A program made the position numbers and the translations under genes. Below, in pieces: positions 17,599 to 29,047 of a stretch of 64,000 bases of DNA. The notes under the pieces were generated by a model, which saw nothing but the letters and a program-made list of their open reading frames with translations, did not search any database and was not told where the DNA came from. Every line of letters starts with the position of its first letter. Position 1 is the stretch's first letter. The stretch covers positions 1-64,000 of the forward strand of contig JAFSTN010000015.1 of assembly GCA_017450485.1 (NCBI GenBank), read 5' to 3'. This stretch comes from Lachnospiraceae bacterium (GTDB lineage Bacteria > Bacillota > Clostridia > Lachnospirales > Lachnospiraceae).

Positions 17599-18801
17599 AT
17601 GCCTAAGAGGGAAGAAAAAAGAAATCTGCAAACCATACCGGTCGGTTCACTGGGGCTGATCCCGCTTGCGGGATGTAAAGCTTTCGGCGAGAAAGTTGAC
17701 TACTATCTGGTCAAATGGCGTACCGAACGCGAGAATGAGCATCATGATTCGCTTGCCTTTTCCGGATATCAGCGTAGCAGCTATATCATAGACGCGAAAG
17801 TTCCCCGTTTCGGATCGGGCGAAGCAAAAGGCATGATCATGGAATCCGTCCGGGGATCCGATCTGTACATCCTTGTAGATGTAGCCAATTATTCACTGAC
17901 CTACTCATTATGCGGTCACGAGAACCACATGTCCCCGGATGATCACTATCAGGATCTGAAACGTATCATAGCCGCCGTAGGTGGTAAGGCCAGACGTATA
18001 ACGGTCATCATGCCTTTCCTGTATGAGAGCAGACAGCATAAGCGTACTGCCAGAGAGTCCCTGGACTGTGCGCTGGCACTTCAGGAAATGGTCAACATGG
18101 GAGTCGACAATATCATCACCTTCGACGCTCATGATGCCAGAGTCCAGAATGCCATTCCTTTGAACGGTTTTGAAACGATCATGCCGGCATACCAGTTTAT
18201 AAAGGGACTTCTCGGATCTGTGAAAGATCTGCAGATAGATGCCGAGCATATGATGGTAGTCAGTCCCGATGAAGGCGGTATGAGCCGTGCCATATATGTT
18301 GCGAATGTGCTCGGGCTGGATATGGGGATGTTCTATAAGAGACGCGACTACACTCAGGTGGTGGACGGCCGTAACCCGATAGTTGCTCACGAATTCCTCG
18401 GATCCAGCGTAGAGGGCAAGGATCTGATAATCATAGACGATATGATCTCATCGGGCGAAAGTGTTCTGGAAGTGGCTTACGCCCTCAAGAAGAGAGGGGC
18501 CGGCAGAATATTCATATTCGCTACATTCGGTCTCTTCACCGCCGGACTGTCCAAGTTCGACGAGGCCTGTGCCGACGGATATATCACCAAAGTGCTTACC
18601 ACCAACCTCATATACCAGCGGCCGGAGCTCCTGGCTCGTGACTGGTATATCAGCTGCGACCTAAGCAAATACGTCGCCTATATCATAGATACGCTCAATC
18701 ACGATTCATCGATCAGCGATCTGTTGAACCCTGTTGAGCGTATACAGACTATCATAGCCAAGTACAATAACGGAGAACTGTCCGACGGTCATGACGAATG
18801 A
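17599..18801 (+). CDS. prs: ribose-phosphate pyrophosphokinase, long form
   Basis: 400 residues, longer than the usual ~315. It makes PRPP from ribose-5-phosphate and ATP for purine, pyrimidine, His and Trp synthesis. The catalytic YESRQHKRTARESL region, FDAHDARVQ, the VVSPDEGGMSRA segment and the PRPP loop IIIDDMISSGES are visible; the loop differs slightly from the classical DDxxxTGGT. The extra length is in the N-terminal ~60 residues and the C-terminal tail. ATG at 17599 follows GGAGGG. It is the last gene of the dnaD-loader-prs unit. In Bacillus prs lies beside spoVG; here it is a few kilobases away. Confidence 0.93.
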   Translation: MPKREEKRNLQTIPVGSLGLIPLAGCKAFGEKVDYYLVKWRTERENEHHDSLAFSGYQRSSYIIDAKVPRFGSGEAKGMIMESVRGSDLYILVDVANYSLTYSLCGHENHMSPDDHYQDLKRIIAAVGGKARRITVIMPFLYESRQHKRTARESLDCALALQEMVNMGVDNIITFDAHDARVQNAIPLNGFETIMPAYQFIKGLLGSVKDLQIDAEHMMVVSPDEGGMSRAIYVANVLGLDMGMFYKRRDYTQVVDGRNPIVAHEFLGSSVEGKDLIIIDDMISSGESVLEVAYALKKRGAGRIFIFATFGLFTAGLSKFDEACADGYITKVLTTNLIYQRPELLARDWYISCDLSKYVAYIIDTLNHDSSISDLLNPVERIQTIIAKYNNGELSDGHDE

Positions 18802-18813
18802 CATGATCCGGGA

Positions 18814-21360
18814 TTAATAGATATAAGTTAAGAACCTATAGCCGTTAGCCTTGAAGGTGTTATCGGCATCAGTTATATTCTCTTTGCGAAGCTCGCCAGT
18901 GACCGGATCAAAGAGCACGATCTGTGATTCATTGAACCCGGTCACGAGCATCGCAGTCTGATCGTTCATGACCGCAAGTACCGGTATATCCTGATTCACA
19001 TAGTACAGTACCGAATCAAGATTACATCCGGTCAGATTAAATACCGTGCAATCACTGAGATAACTGCTCAGTATCTCTTGTACATTTCTGCCCTGGTTCA
19101 GCAGCACACGTGTATTTGTGGTCACACCCTCAAATCTGAGCATCGCATCCACACATACCGCCAAGCTCTCGTCCGGTTCCGTCTTCTCAGGAGCCGTGAT
19201 AGCCATTATCTGATTACGACTGACTCGTCCGGTCCTGTACCAGATACACTGTCCGCGTCCGTCCATAACCACACCGGCCAAATCATAAGCCCGGTTCACG
19301 GCATTGGATACCTCCAGATAATTACCCATGAAGCCCCGTAACCCGTAGACGTAATAATGCTCGGTCGTATCGGTCTCTTCACGCACCAGCTCTTTCGTCC
19401 CCTCATATGCTATTTCCCTGGGAATCAGATGCATGATATCTTCGTCATTCATCGCATCCTTCATGCTGATCTGTGCGATCGTTTCCAGTGCGTCCGTGAC
19501 TACCCATACTATTCGGTTGTCATTTCCTGCACTTTCCACCGTGCTGACTATCTGATCATCCGATATCGGTTCATAGAGTCCGGTGTTTTCGTTCTTCCGG
19601 GTTCGCGTCATATTCATCAAACCCTCGGAAAAAGAGCATCCCATTACATAGATGCCTTCCTCGGAATAGGTCTTGAGAACCTCCCCCGATGCGTTGCGTA
19701 TGATAACCTTATACATCGGGAACACAAACGATCCGTCTATATCCGTTACGACATCACGTGCTTTTGCCAGGCCGAACACCATATCCTCGTTCATGAATCC
19801 GAGTGGCATGATGTACTCACCATACCCCGCTTTGATATCCTCACTCAACCCTGTGGACAGATTAAGCAATCTAAGCTTCGTCGACGAGAACACACCTCCA
19901 TCGATCTGCCACAACAGCATCTGACCGCTATCAGACACTCTGTATGCGTCATCGGACAGAGACGAGGCCATCCTACTCATAGTACCATCGGTCGTATCAA
20001 CCTCATAGACATCTCTCTCCAGCATGAAATACACATGCCCCTTACGATCTATATAGGAGAGCTCGTCCATACCGGCCATAAGTATTGACGCCGGTCGGGT
20101 ATAATCCACGAACCCCATTTCTTCATATGTATTATGGGCGCTTTCATATCGATATATAGCTACTCCGACATGCCCCTCATGCACTCCGCGGTTCATATAT
20201 CCGTACACGATGAAAACAATATCTCCGCTCTCGTTCACACTTAGGATATGTATCCGGTGATCACGGTGAGCGCTGCGCAGATCAGTCAGATCATCCGTAT
20301 AAAATGTGAATATCCCGTTAACTTTTTGCTCGGGGATATTGACGCTGATAAGCTTGCCTTCATCCGCAAACGCAAATATATTGCCATCATCACTTTCAAC
20401 CAGCTCCAGATCCTGCCCTGCAAGTCCCAGCTCTATCTGGTTCTCCGCATATATATCCCTGGACTGGTCGGGTATCTGCGAGCAATATCTCTCCCAATTG
20501 AGCAGGTATATCCGATCGGTAGTATAACGGATACGGAAATACTCGCTCACATTGCATATTGCCTCACCTGACTCCTCCGAAACGGCTATCTGATAATCCA
20601 CACGGAAATATCCTGTAGCCGGGGTAAGCTCGGATACGGTTATCCTTGGTTCTCCCAATCGACGGATATTCAGATTGCCCCAGGTGACCTGTTTGAAGCT
20701 CGAGTGTATATCGGCATACATATAGCTGCTGTTATCACCCGACGAGTTCGACTCCAGATACTTGGTCAGTTCGGTAGCCCGGTCCTTATCAAATGTTCTG
20801 TCGGAGAAATCATATACATAGGCAAGCTTCTCATCTATATGCACATCTTCTGACCAGACGAGTCTCGTGTAGTATCTGACTGTCCTCTCCGTGCCGATAT
20901 TGAGCACAAAGATAAGCATATACTCATCCCCGCCCGTGATCAGATCCTTGATGGAGAAATTTCCGTATATGCATCCCGTACTGTCCGGTGAACCCGCATG
21001 AATCTCGGTTTTTTCCACCAGACGGCTGCCGTCTATGCTTCGCACTTCATAATGCATATCACCTATCTGTGCACCATAGGTATCAATACAGAAATCTATA
21101 CGCCTGTCACTGCCGACTACGGTCAGTGTGTCGCGCATAAACGATGTCTCCATGGGTTCCATGTACCCATAGAGATAGTTAACGTCCATATCACCTATGT
21201 GCATATGGATGACAGGCAGTGTCGGTTCAGCCATAACCGTGGTCATATCCACGTTCCCCTGGCTCAATAGGTGACTGAAACAGAAACAGGCCGCCACAAA
21301 AATGGCGGCCAGATATACTGCTTTTATTATGTTTGCAAATACCTTTTTATTTTGTAACAT
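18814..21360 (-). CDS. large exported protein with a degenerate C39-like C-terminal domain
   Basis: 848 residues from ATG 21360; a TTG three bases earlier is also possible. The start lies inside the last codons of atpC (14-base overlap), so translation is probably coupled. One N-terminal hydrophobic segment (about 10-32) serves as signal or anchor. The large middle is beta-rich with repeated strand-turn units (about 300-600), propeller-like. The last ~100 residues (NLDSVLYYVNQDIPVLAVMN, MLVTGFNESQIVLFDPVTG) resemble the C39-like papain fold. The usual His before the VxGY-type motif appears replaced, so it may be an inactive binding domain. No function assigned; position at the end of the ATP synthase operon is notable. 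Confidence 0.8.
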   Translation of the reverse strand: MLQNKKVFANIIKAVYLAAIFVAACFCFSHLLSQGNVDMTTVMAEPTLPVIHMHIGDMDVNYLYGYMEPMETSFMRDTLTVVGSDRRIDFCIDTYGAQIGDMHYEVRSIDGSRLVEKTEIHAGSPDSTGCIYGNFSIKDLITGGDEYMLIFVLNIGTERTVRYYTRLVWSEDVHIDEKLAYVYDFSDRTFDKDRATELTKYLESNSSGDNSSYMYADIHSSFKQVTWGNLNIRRLGEPRITVSELTPATGYFRVDYQIAVSEESGEAICNVSEYFRIRYTTDRIYLLNWERYCSQIPDQSRDIYAENQIELGLAGQDLELVESDDGNIFAFADEGKLISVNIPEQKVNGIFTFYTDDLTDLRSAHRDHRIHILSVNESGDIVFIVYGYMNRGVHEGHVGVAIYRYESAHNTYEEMGFVDYTRPASILMAGMDELSYIDRKGHVYFMLERDVYEVDTTDGTMSRMASSLSDDAYRVSDSGQMLLWQIDGGVFSSTKLRLLNLSTGLSEDIKAGYGEYIMPLGFMNEDMVFGLAKARDVVTDIDGSFVFPMYKVIIRNASGEVLKTYSEEGIYVMGCSFSEGLMNMTRTRKNENTGLYEPISDDQIVSTVESAGNDNRIVWVVTDALETIAQISMKDAMNDEDIMHLIPREIAYEGTKELVREETDTTEHYYVYGLRGFMGNYLEVSNAVNRAYDLAGVVMDGRGQCIWYRTGRVSRNQIMAITAPEKTEPDESLAVCVDAMLRFEGVTTNTRVLLNQGRNVQEILSSYLSDCTVFNLTGCNLDSVLYYVNQDIPVLAVMNDQTAMLVTGFNESQIVLFDPVTGELRKENITDADNTFKANGYRFLTYIY

Positions 21361-21751
21361 CAATTCTGGTCATTGCTCGTCTGAGAGCAAGCTCAGCCCT
21401 TGCTATATCCGTGCCTTCCAGTACATCCCTGATCCGGGCTTCGGCTCTGTCCTTTGCCTCTCTGGCCCTGTCAACATCTATCTCGGAAGGCCACTCGATG
21501 ATCTCGGCAAGTATGGTCACCCTGTCAGGCAGAACCTCTACGAAACCGGCATGGAGTGCCGCGTTCCTGGATTCACCGTCAGAGGTAATGGTCAGGACTC
21601 CCGGGGCTATTATCATGGATATCGGGATATGTCCTTTATATATACCCACTTCACCCTCTATAGTATTGAACTCGACCATATCCACATCTCCGGTGTAGAA
21701 CTCACGATCCGGAGTAATGATCTTTAAGTTGAATTTATTATCTGCGGCCAT
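21347..21751 (-). CDS. atpC: ATP synthase epsilon subunit
   Basis: 134 residues. It is part of the F1 central stalk and an inhibitor of ATP hydrolysis. The beta-barrel N-domain (LKIITPDREFYTGDVDMVEFNT, GEVGIYKGHIPI) and the C-terminal helical hairpin (RAREAKDRAEARI) are present. GGAGG lies upstream of ATG 21751. Last subunit gene of the operon; overlaps the following exported-protein gene. Confidence 0.97.
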   Translation of the reverse strand: MAADNKFNLKIITPDREFYTGDVDMVEFNTIEGEVGIYKGHIPISMIIAPGVLTITSDGESRNAALHAGFVEVLPDRVTILAEIIEWPSEIDVDRAREAKDRAEARIRDVLEGTDIARAELALRRAMTRIDVTK

Positions 21752-21786
21752 ATGTCCTCCAAAGACTGCCTATAATCCTGACCTGA

Positions 21787-24098
<2,312 letters not shown>

Positions 24099-24131
24099 AG
24101 CGTTTACCTGTCCTTTACGTCAGTACTGTGA

Positions 24132-25637
24132 TTACTTGAACTGGCTCTTGAATTCATCAACTGCCTTGCGGATCTTCGGGTCGAGCTCGTCCGATATAAC
24201 CTTGCTCTCGGCGATCTCTCTGGGGATCTCCGGATACTTGGTATCGATAAACTCAAAGAACTCTTTCTCAAATCTCGTAACATCGGCCGTAGGTACATCA
24301 AGCAGCAGCTTGTTGGTAGCTACGAAGATGATCAGAACCTGATACTGAACCGGCATGGGCTGATACTGAGGCTGCTTCAGGATCTCCTTGATCCTCTCGC
24401 CCTGTGCCAGCTTCTCTCTGGTATCGTCATCCAGCTCGGAACCGAACTGCGCAAAAGCGGCAAGCTCTCTGTACTGAGCCAGCTCCACACGGATCGGAGC
24501 AGCTATCTTCTTCATAGCCTTGATCTGAGCGGCACCGCCGACACGGGATACCGACAGACCGGCATTGATAGCCGGACGGAAGCCGGAATTGAACATCTCG
24601 GTCTCCAGATATATCTGACCGTCTGTGATGGAGATAACGTTCGTAGGAATATATGCCGATACGTCACCGGCCTGAGTCTCGATGATAGGCAGAGCCGTAA
24701 GTGATCCTCCGCCGTACTCCTCGCTCATACGGGCTGCTCTCTCAAGCAGTCTCGAATGCAGATAGAATACGTCACCGGGATAAGCCTCACGTCCCGGAGG
24801 ACGCTTAAGCAGCAGGGAGAGTGTTCTGTATGCAACCGCATGCTTACTTAAGTCATCATATATAACCAGTACATCCTTGCCCTGCTCCATCCACTCTTCG
24901 CCGATAGCGCATCCCGAATAAGGAGCTATATACTGAAGGGGAGCCATCTCGGATGCCGTAGCCGCTACTACGGTCGTGTAATCCATGGCACCGTATTCCT
25001 CGAGTGTCTTCACGATATTGGCTACCGTGGAAGCTTTCTGACCTATGGCTACATATATACAGTTAACATTCTGCCCCTTCTGATTGATGATCGTATCGAT
25101 AGCCACAGCAGTCTTACCTGTCTGTCTGTCGCCGATGATCAGCTCTCTCTGGCCTCTTCCGATCGGAACCATCGAGTCGATGGCCTTGATACCGGTCTGA
25201 AGGGGAGTATCAACTGATTTACGGGTAATAACACCCGATGCCACACGTTCTATCTTGCGGTATGTGTCTGTCTGGATCGGTCCCTTGCCGTCTATGGGCT
25301 GTCCGAGCGCATTTACTACACGTCCGAGCATGCAGTCACCGACCGGTACCTCTACCACCCTGCCGGTGGTCTTGACCGTGTCACCTTCACTGATATTGCC
25401 GGCGTTTCCGAGAAGAACCGCACCGACGTTATCTTCCTCAAGGTTCATGACCATGCCGTATACTTCACCGGGAAACTCGAGAAGTTCTCCCTGCATAGCC
25501 TTTTCCAATCCATGCACACGAGCGATACCGTCTGCTACCTGGATGACCGTACCCACTTCGGACACTTCCAGAGTAGCCGAATATCTGCTTATCTGTTCTT
25601 TGATAACAGAACTTATTTCTTCCGGTCTCAAATTCAT
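24132..25637 (-). CDS. atpA: ATP synthase alpha subunit
   Basis: 501 residues, normal length. Non-catalytic nucleotide-binding F1 subunit. Walker [16 protein letters not shown], Walker [17 protein letters not shown], and the signature [14 protein letters not shown] are visible. AAAGG precedes ATG 25637. Confidence 0.98.
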   Translation of the reverse strand: MNLRPEEISSVIKEQISRYSATLEVSEVGTVIQVADGIARVHGLEKAMQGELLEFPGEVYGMVMNLEEDNVGAVLLGNAGNISEGDTVKTTGRVVEVPVGDCMLGRVVNALGQPIDGKGPIQTDTYRKIERVASGVITRKSVDTPLQTGIKAIDSMVPIGRGQRELIIGDRQTGKTAVAIDTIINQKGQNVNCIYVAIGQKASTVANIVKTLEEYGAMDYTTVVAATASEMAPLQYIAPYSGCAIGEEWMEQGKDVLVIYDDLSKHAVAYRTLSLLLKRPPGREAYPGDVFYLHSRLLERAARMSEEYGGGSLTALPIIETQAGDVSAYIPTNVISITDGQIYLETEMFNSGFRPAINAGLSVSRVGGAAQIKAMKKIAAPIRVELAQYRELAAFAQFGSELDDDTREKLAQGERIKEILKQPQYQPMPVQYQVLIIFVATNKLLLDVPTADVTRFEKEFFEFIDTKYPEIPREIAESKVISDELDPKIRKAVDEFKSQFK

Positions 25638-25672
25638 AGATCCGTACGCACCTTTCTATTTAATCCTATCTG

Positions 25673-26218
25673 TTATACCTGTGCCTGCAGGAGACTCCTG
25701 GTAAGTTCATTGAGTCTGGTCCGGACAGTGGAATCAACCACTCTGTCGCCGATCCTGATCGTCATGCCGGCGATCACCTGCTCGTCTATGAGATAGTGCA
25801 TCTCCATAGTCTTGTAATCGGTGGTCTCCAAAAGCTTCTTCTCCACCGCTGTCTTCTGCGTGGCATTCAGTTCCTTTGCTGTAGTCACCCAGGCCACTCC
25901 GATCCCCTCATACTCCTTAACGGAATTGATGAAATCATCAAATATGGCTTCTATCTGAGTATACCGGTCCTTTTCTATCACGATACGGATCAGCCCTACT
26001 ATCTCGGGATCGGCTTTACCCGCAAAAGCTTCTTCGGCAAGCTTCAGCTTCTCTTCCTTGAGTACACGCGGATGAGACATAAGCTCACCGAACTGAGGAT
26101 TCTCTTGCAGGATAGTCTTAATGGCTTCTATCTCTTCTTTCCATTCACCGGCTTTGTTCTGTTCGATGGCGAGTTCAAACAAAGCATCAGCATATGTGGA
26201 TGATACTAATTTAGCCAT
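25673..26218 (-). CDS. atpH: ATP synthase delta subunit
   Basis: 181 residues. Peripheral-stalk subunit joining F1 to the b subunits. The helical N-domain (YADALFELAIEQNKAGEW) and the C-terminal signature (DEQVIAGMTIRIGDRVVDSTVRTRL) match the OSCP/delta family. ATG 26218 lies inside the end of atpF (13-base overlap). Confidence 0.96.
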   Translation of the reverse strand: MAKLVSSTYADALFELAIEQNKAGEWKEEIEAIKTILQENPQFGELMSHPRVLKEEKLKLAEEAFAGKADPEIVGLIRIVIEKDRYTQIEAIFDDFINSVKEYEGIGVAWVTTAKELNATQKTAVEKKLLETTDYKTMEMHYLIDEQVIAGMTIRIGDRVVDSTVRTRLNELTRSLLQAQV

Positions 26219-26721
26219 GTGGACTGTCCCATCTGATCAAGGGTATCTTCGATGATCTGATCCTGAACAGTCGTGTCGATATTCTGACTTACAACCTTTC
26301 CAGCCATCATGGATGCCAGAACGACCATCTCTTTCTTGACGTCATCGGCCGCCTTCTTCTTTTCAAGCTCGGCTTCTCCCCGGGCTCTGTCTATGATAGC
26401 AGCGGCTTCAGCACGGGCCTCGTCCAGAATGCGCTTCTCATTATCGAGTGCTTTCTTGCGGGCCTCGGCAAGTATCCCCTCGGCTTCTCTGTCGACCTTG
26501 GTCAGCTTCTCCTCATACTCTGCCTTCATCGCACGCGCCTTCTCCATATCGGCAGCGGCATCGTCCAGTTCGCCCTGTATCTTCTCCTGACGCTTCTTAA
26601 GCATATCTCTGACAGGATTGAAGAACAGGTAGCTGGCCAGTAAAAACAGCACGAAGACAGCTATGATCATAAGCCCGGCATCAGCTAAAAGCTGCATGTC
26701 CAGATCGAATAATCTTGTCAT
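26206..26721 (-). CDS. atpF: ATP synthase b subunit
   Basis: 171 residues. One N-terminal membrane helix (about 12-32, IIAVFVLFLLASYLFF) is followed by a long charged coiled coil (KKRQEKIQGELDDAAADMEK) and a short C-terminal delta-binding tail. Peripheral stalk of Fo. Normal length. Confidence 0.97.
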   Translation of the reverse strand: MTRLFDLDMQLLADAGLMIIAVFVLFLLASYLFFNPVRDMLKKRQEKIQGELDDAAADMEKARAMKAEYEEKLTKVDREAEGILAEARKKALDNEKRILDEARAEAAAIIDRARGEAELEKKKAADDVKKEMVVLASMMAGKVVSQNIDTTVQDQIIEDTLDQMGQSTWLN

Positions 26722-26758
26722 GGGTCATTGCCTCCTTTCGTAAAATAATAGAGGCTAC

Positions 26759-27028
<270 letters not shown>

Positions 27029-27043
27029 TTATATTGTGAACCA

Positions 27044-27760
27044 TTAGTCGGTATTGCACGCATTGGTGATATATGTCATCGTCAGCATACAGAATACGTA
27101 TGTCTGTATTGCTCCCGAGAACAGATCGAGATATACATGCAGGGCTGCAGGCCAGATAACAGCGATCTTACCCAGCAGACCGTACACCAGAGTAGTCATT
27201 ACCAGGCCCGAGAGCACATTCGCAAAGAGACGCAACGACAATGAGATCGGGACTGCGCAATCTCCGATGATATTGATCGGAGCCCAGATCGGCCAGGGAT
27301 CGCATAATCCCTTGATAACGCCTTTGACCTTCTGATACTTGAATTGATTGTAATGGATCAAAGTGAAAGTGATGAGACCGAGTGCCAGAGTAGTTCCATA
27401 GTCGGCTGTGGGCGGTCTCAACCCGAACAGGCCGGAGATATTGCTGAGCAGAATGAACAGAAATATCGTACCGATATAGTTGCGGAATTTCGGCGACCAC
27501 TTGCCCATAACGCCTTCAACCATCCCATCGAGCTTCTCGACTATCAGCTCTATGATGTTCTGGAAAGTGCCGGGGACTTCAGCCGCTTTGTTCATGGTGA
27601 TCCTGGCCGCTATAAAGAAACCTATAAGAACCAGGAAAACGATCAGTATACATACATGTGACGTAGTGATCCACACGGTCTGGCCGAACAGAGTATACGA
27701 AAATACCCCGTGGATCATAAAGTCCAGATTCTCTGCCGAGAGCAGAATGCCCTGCTCCAT
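27044..27760 (-). CDS. atpB: ATP synthase a subunit
   Basis: 238 residues, several membrane helices. Stator ion channel of Fo. The essential Arg is in ISLSLRLFANVLSGLV; the last helices hold YLDLFSGAIQTYVFCMLTMTYI. GGAGGTGAGGAT precedes ATG 27760. Confidence 0.97.
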   Translation of the reverse strand: MEQGILLSAENLDFMIHGVFSYTLFGQTVWITTSHVCILIVFLVLIGFFIAARITMNKAAEVPGTFQNIIELIVEKLDGMVEGVMGKWSPKFRNYIGTIFLFILLSNISGLFGLRPPTADYGTTLALGLITFTLIHYNQFKYQKVKGVIKGLCDPWPIWAPINIIGDCAVPISLSLRLFANVLSGLVMTTLVYGLLGKIAVIWPAALHVYLDLFSGAIQTYVFCMLTMTYITNACNTD

Positions 27761-27764
27761 ATCC

Positions 27765-28181
27765 TCACCTCCGTCTGTATATTCTGTCTGAAATCTTGTG
27801 TACCGTCGGCTGCATATATGCCGCAGGCTTCATACCTATGTATCCGAGAAAGGCTGCGAACGGGCTGCCTATCTTAGTCAGAAAGAGAATCACTATAAGC
27901 ACGATCAGTGCCAGATATCTGATGATATATCCGGCTCCCACGCGTCTGGCTGCCGCTTTCTCATCGGGCAGGTCCAGCGATCTGTCAAGAGCGGACCATA
28001 TATGATAGGAACATATACATGACAAAACCGCTCCCATCCACAGTCCTATCGAATAACCCGCTTTATCCGGTACGAACCATACTCCGATCAGTTCACACAG
28101 AGCTGCAAAAGCGATGATCCCGACCCACATCTCTGTCACTATGGCGGGCAGATGCACTCTGCCGTGCTCAGTCTCTGTCAT
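27765..28181 (-). CDS. atpI: AtpI-like membrane protein of the ATP synthase operon
   Basis: 138 residues with about four hydrophobic segments (EMWVGIIAFAALCELIGVWF, SIGLWMGAVLSCICSYHIW, GYIIRYLALIVLIVILFL and a weaker last one). Weakly conserved proteins of this size and topology in this position are AtpI, thought to help assemble the c-ring. Its start overlaps the atpZ end by 14 bases and its stop is four bases before atpB. Assignment rests mostly on position and topology. Confidence 0.75.
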   Translation of the reverse strand: MTETEHGRVHLPAIVTEMWVGIIAFAALCELIGVWFVPDKAGYSIGLWMGAVLSCICSYHIWSALDRSLDLPDEKAAARRVGAGYIIRYLALIVLIVILFLTKIGSPFAAFLGYIGMKPAAYMQPTVHKISDRIYRRR

Positions 28182-28431
28182 CTGTGGGTTCTTCCTCTGC
28201 GGTTACATGCTCAGCCATATCACGATGTCTGACATCACCGCTTTCTCTCATAAGCCTGCGAGCCAGCCGGTATACATTACTTGCGCCTGCTGCCGCACCG
28301 ACGAAGAACATTGCGATGAATATCCACGAGGTGCCAAGCTTGCCGTCAAGCCACCGCCCCACCATCGAACACAGAAAAATGGGGACGATCATATCTATAC
28401 CGAACTGAGTGATCGTTATAAGTGCTTTCAT
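28168..28431 (-). CDS. atpZ: AtpZ-like small membrane protein
   Basis: 87 residues from ATG 28431; upstream in-frame Mets to 28584 lie beyond the promoter and are rejected. Two membrane helices (ITQFGIDMIVPIFLCSMVGRWL and WIFIAMFFVGAAAGASNVYRL) match the AtpZ/AtpI family (N-ATPase AtpR-like hairpins), which may bind divalent cations or aid assembly. The charged tail is cytoplasmic. First gene of the operon; the -10 ends 12 bases before the ATG, leaving a leader of only about five bases and no ribosome site. Confidence 0.8.
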   Translation of the reverse strand: MKALITITQFGIDMIVPIFLCSMVGRWLDGKLGTSWIFIAMFFVGAAAGASNVYRLARRLMRESGDVRHRDMAEHVTAEEEPTDDRD

Positions 28432-28443
28432 AACAACTCTTAC

Positions 28444-28472
28444 ATTATACATTTTTATCCGCATAATGTCTA
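28444..28472 (-). promoter_or_regulatory. ATP synthase operon promoter
   Basis: TAGACA (28467-28472) and perfect TATAAT (28444-28449) on the minus strand, 17-base spacer. The predicted start is about five bases from the atpZ ATG. It lies back to back with the promoter of the DUF402 gene. Confidence 0.75.
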
Positions 28473-28475
28473 CGC

Positions 28476-28504
28476 TTGACTTAAATCGCCCATAAGCGTA
28501 ATTT
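28476..28504 (+). promoter_or_regulatory. promoter of the DUF402 gene
   Basis: TTGACT (28476-28481), 17-base spacer, TAATTT (28499-28504). ACGCTT at 28472-28477 and AAGCGT at about 28494-28499 form a dyad across the spacer. Confidence 0.6.
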
Positions 28505-28544
28505 ATTAGAAAACAGTTCTGCACACATCCGCGGAGGTAAGCGT

Positions 28545-29018
28545 ATGTCCTATCCGAAAATCTATCGTAAACGTCTGATACCATCCGAGTGCGTACTGTT
28601 GGACCGCGACATCATCCATCAATGGGATTCCGATATGATAGTCACATCCTGGAATACCATCCGTCCGAAAAAAGAACTCCATCACGGAAAAAGCGTATAT
28701 TATCTCAAGGAAGGCTGGAAAATAAGCCGTTTTAAGCGTGCTGACGATTCCCTGATGTACACATACTGCGACATCATATCTATCGATCGTGATGATAAAG
28801 AAGATGCCCTGACCGTTACCGACCTGCTGGCCGACGTCATCATATATCCTGACGGCTTCGTTAAAGTAGTGGATCTGGATGAACTGGCTCAGGCTGTCCG
28901 CGAAGGACTTATGACCGGAGAAGAGCTCAATACATGTCTGATCACTCTGAACTCTCTGCTATCACACATATATAAAGGTGAGCTGGATCAGCTCACCTCT
29001 CCTTTGGATCAATATTGA
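28545..29018 (+). CDS. DUF402 domain protein
   Basis: 157 residues from ATG 28545 with GCGGAGGTAAGCGT upstream. The family fold is a small beta-barrel; some members are nucleoside-diphosphate or triphosphate hydrolases. Typical features are YRKRLIPSECVLLD near the N-terminus, WKISRFKRADDSLMYTYCDI and IIYPDGFVKVVDLDEL. Divergent from the ATP synthase operon and convergent with the CwlO-like gene; its last codons hold a hairpin that probably terminates the opposite gene. Confidence 0.85.
   Translation: MSYPKIYRKRLIPSECVLLDRDIIHQWDSDMIVTSWNTIRPKKELHHGKSVYYLKEGWKISRFKRADDSLMYTYCDIISIDRDDKEDALTVTDLLADVIIYPDGFVKVVDLDELAQAVREGLMTGEELNTCLITLNSLLSHIYKGELDQLTSPLDQY
28972..28998 (-). terminator. terminator of the CwlO/SleB-like gene, inside the DUF402 coding end
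   Basis: Perfect 10-bp stem AGGTGAGCTG / CAGCTCACCT (28976-28998, three-base loop) followed on the minus strand by TTTATATATG. It lies within the last codons of the opposite gene. It may also act for the plus strand, where the tail is CTCCTTTGG. Confidence 0.65.
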
Positions 29019-29047
29019 CCGGTCTCCCCGGCAGTACTCCCGAAGCA

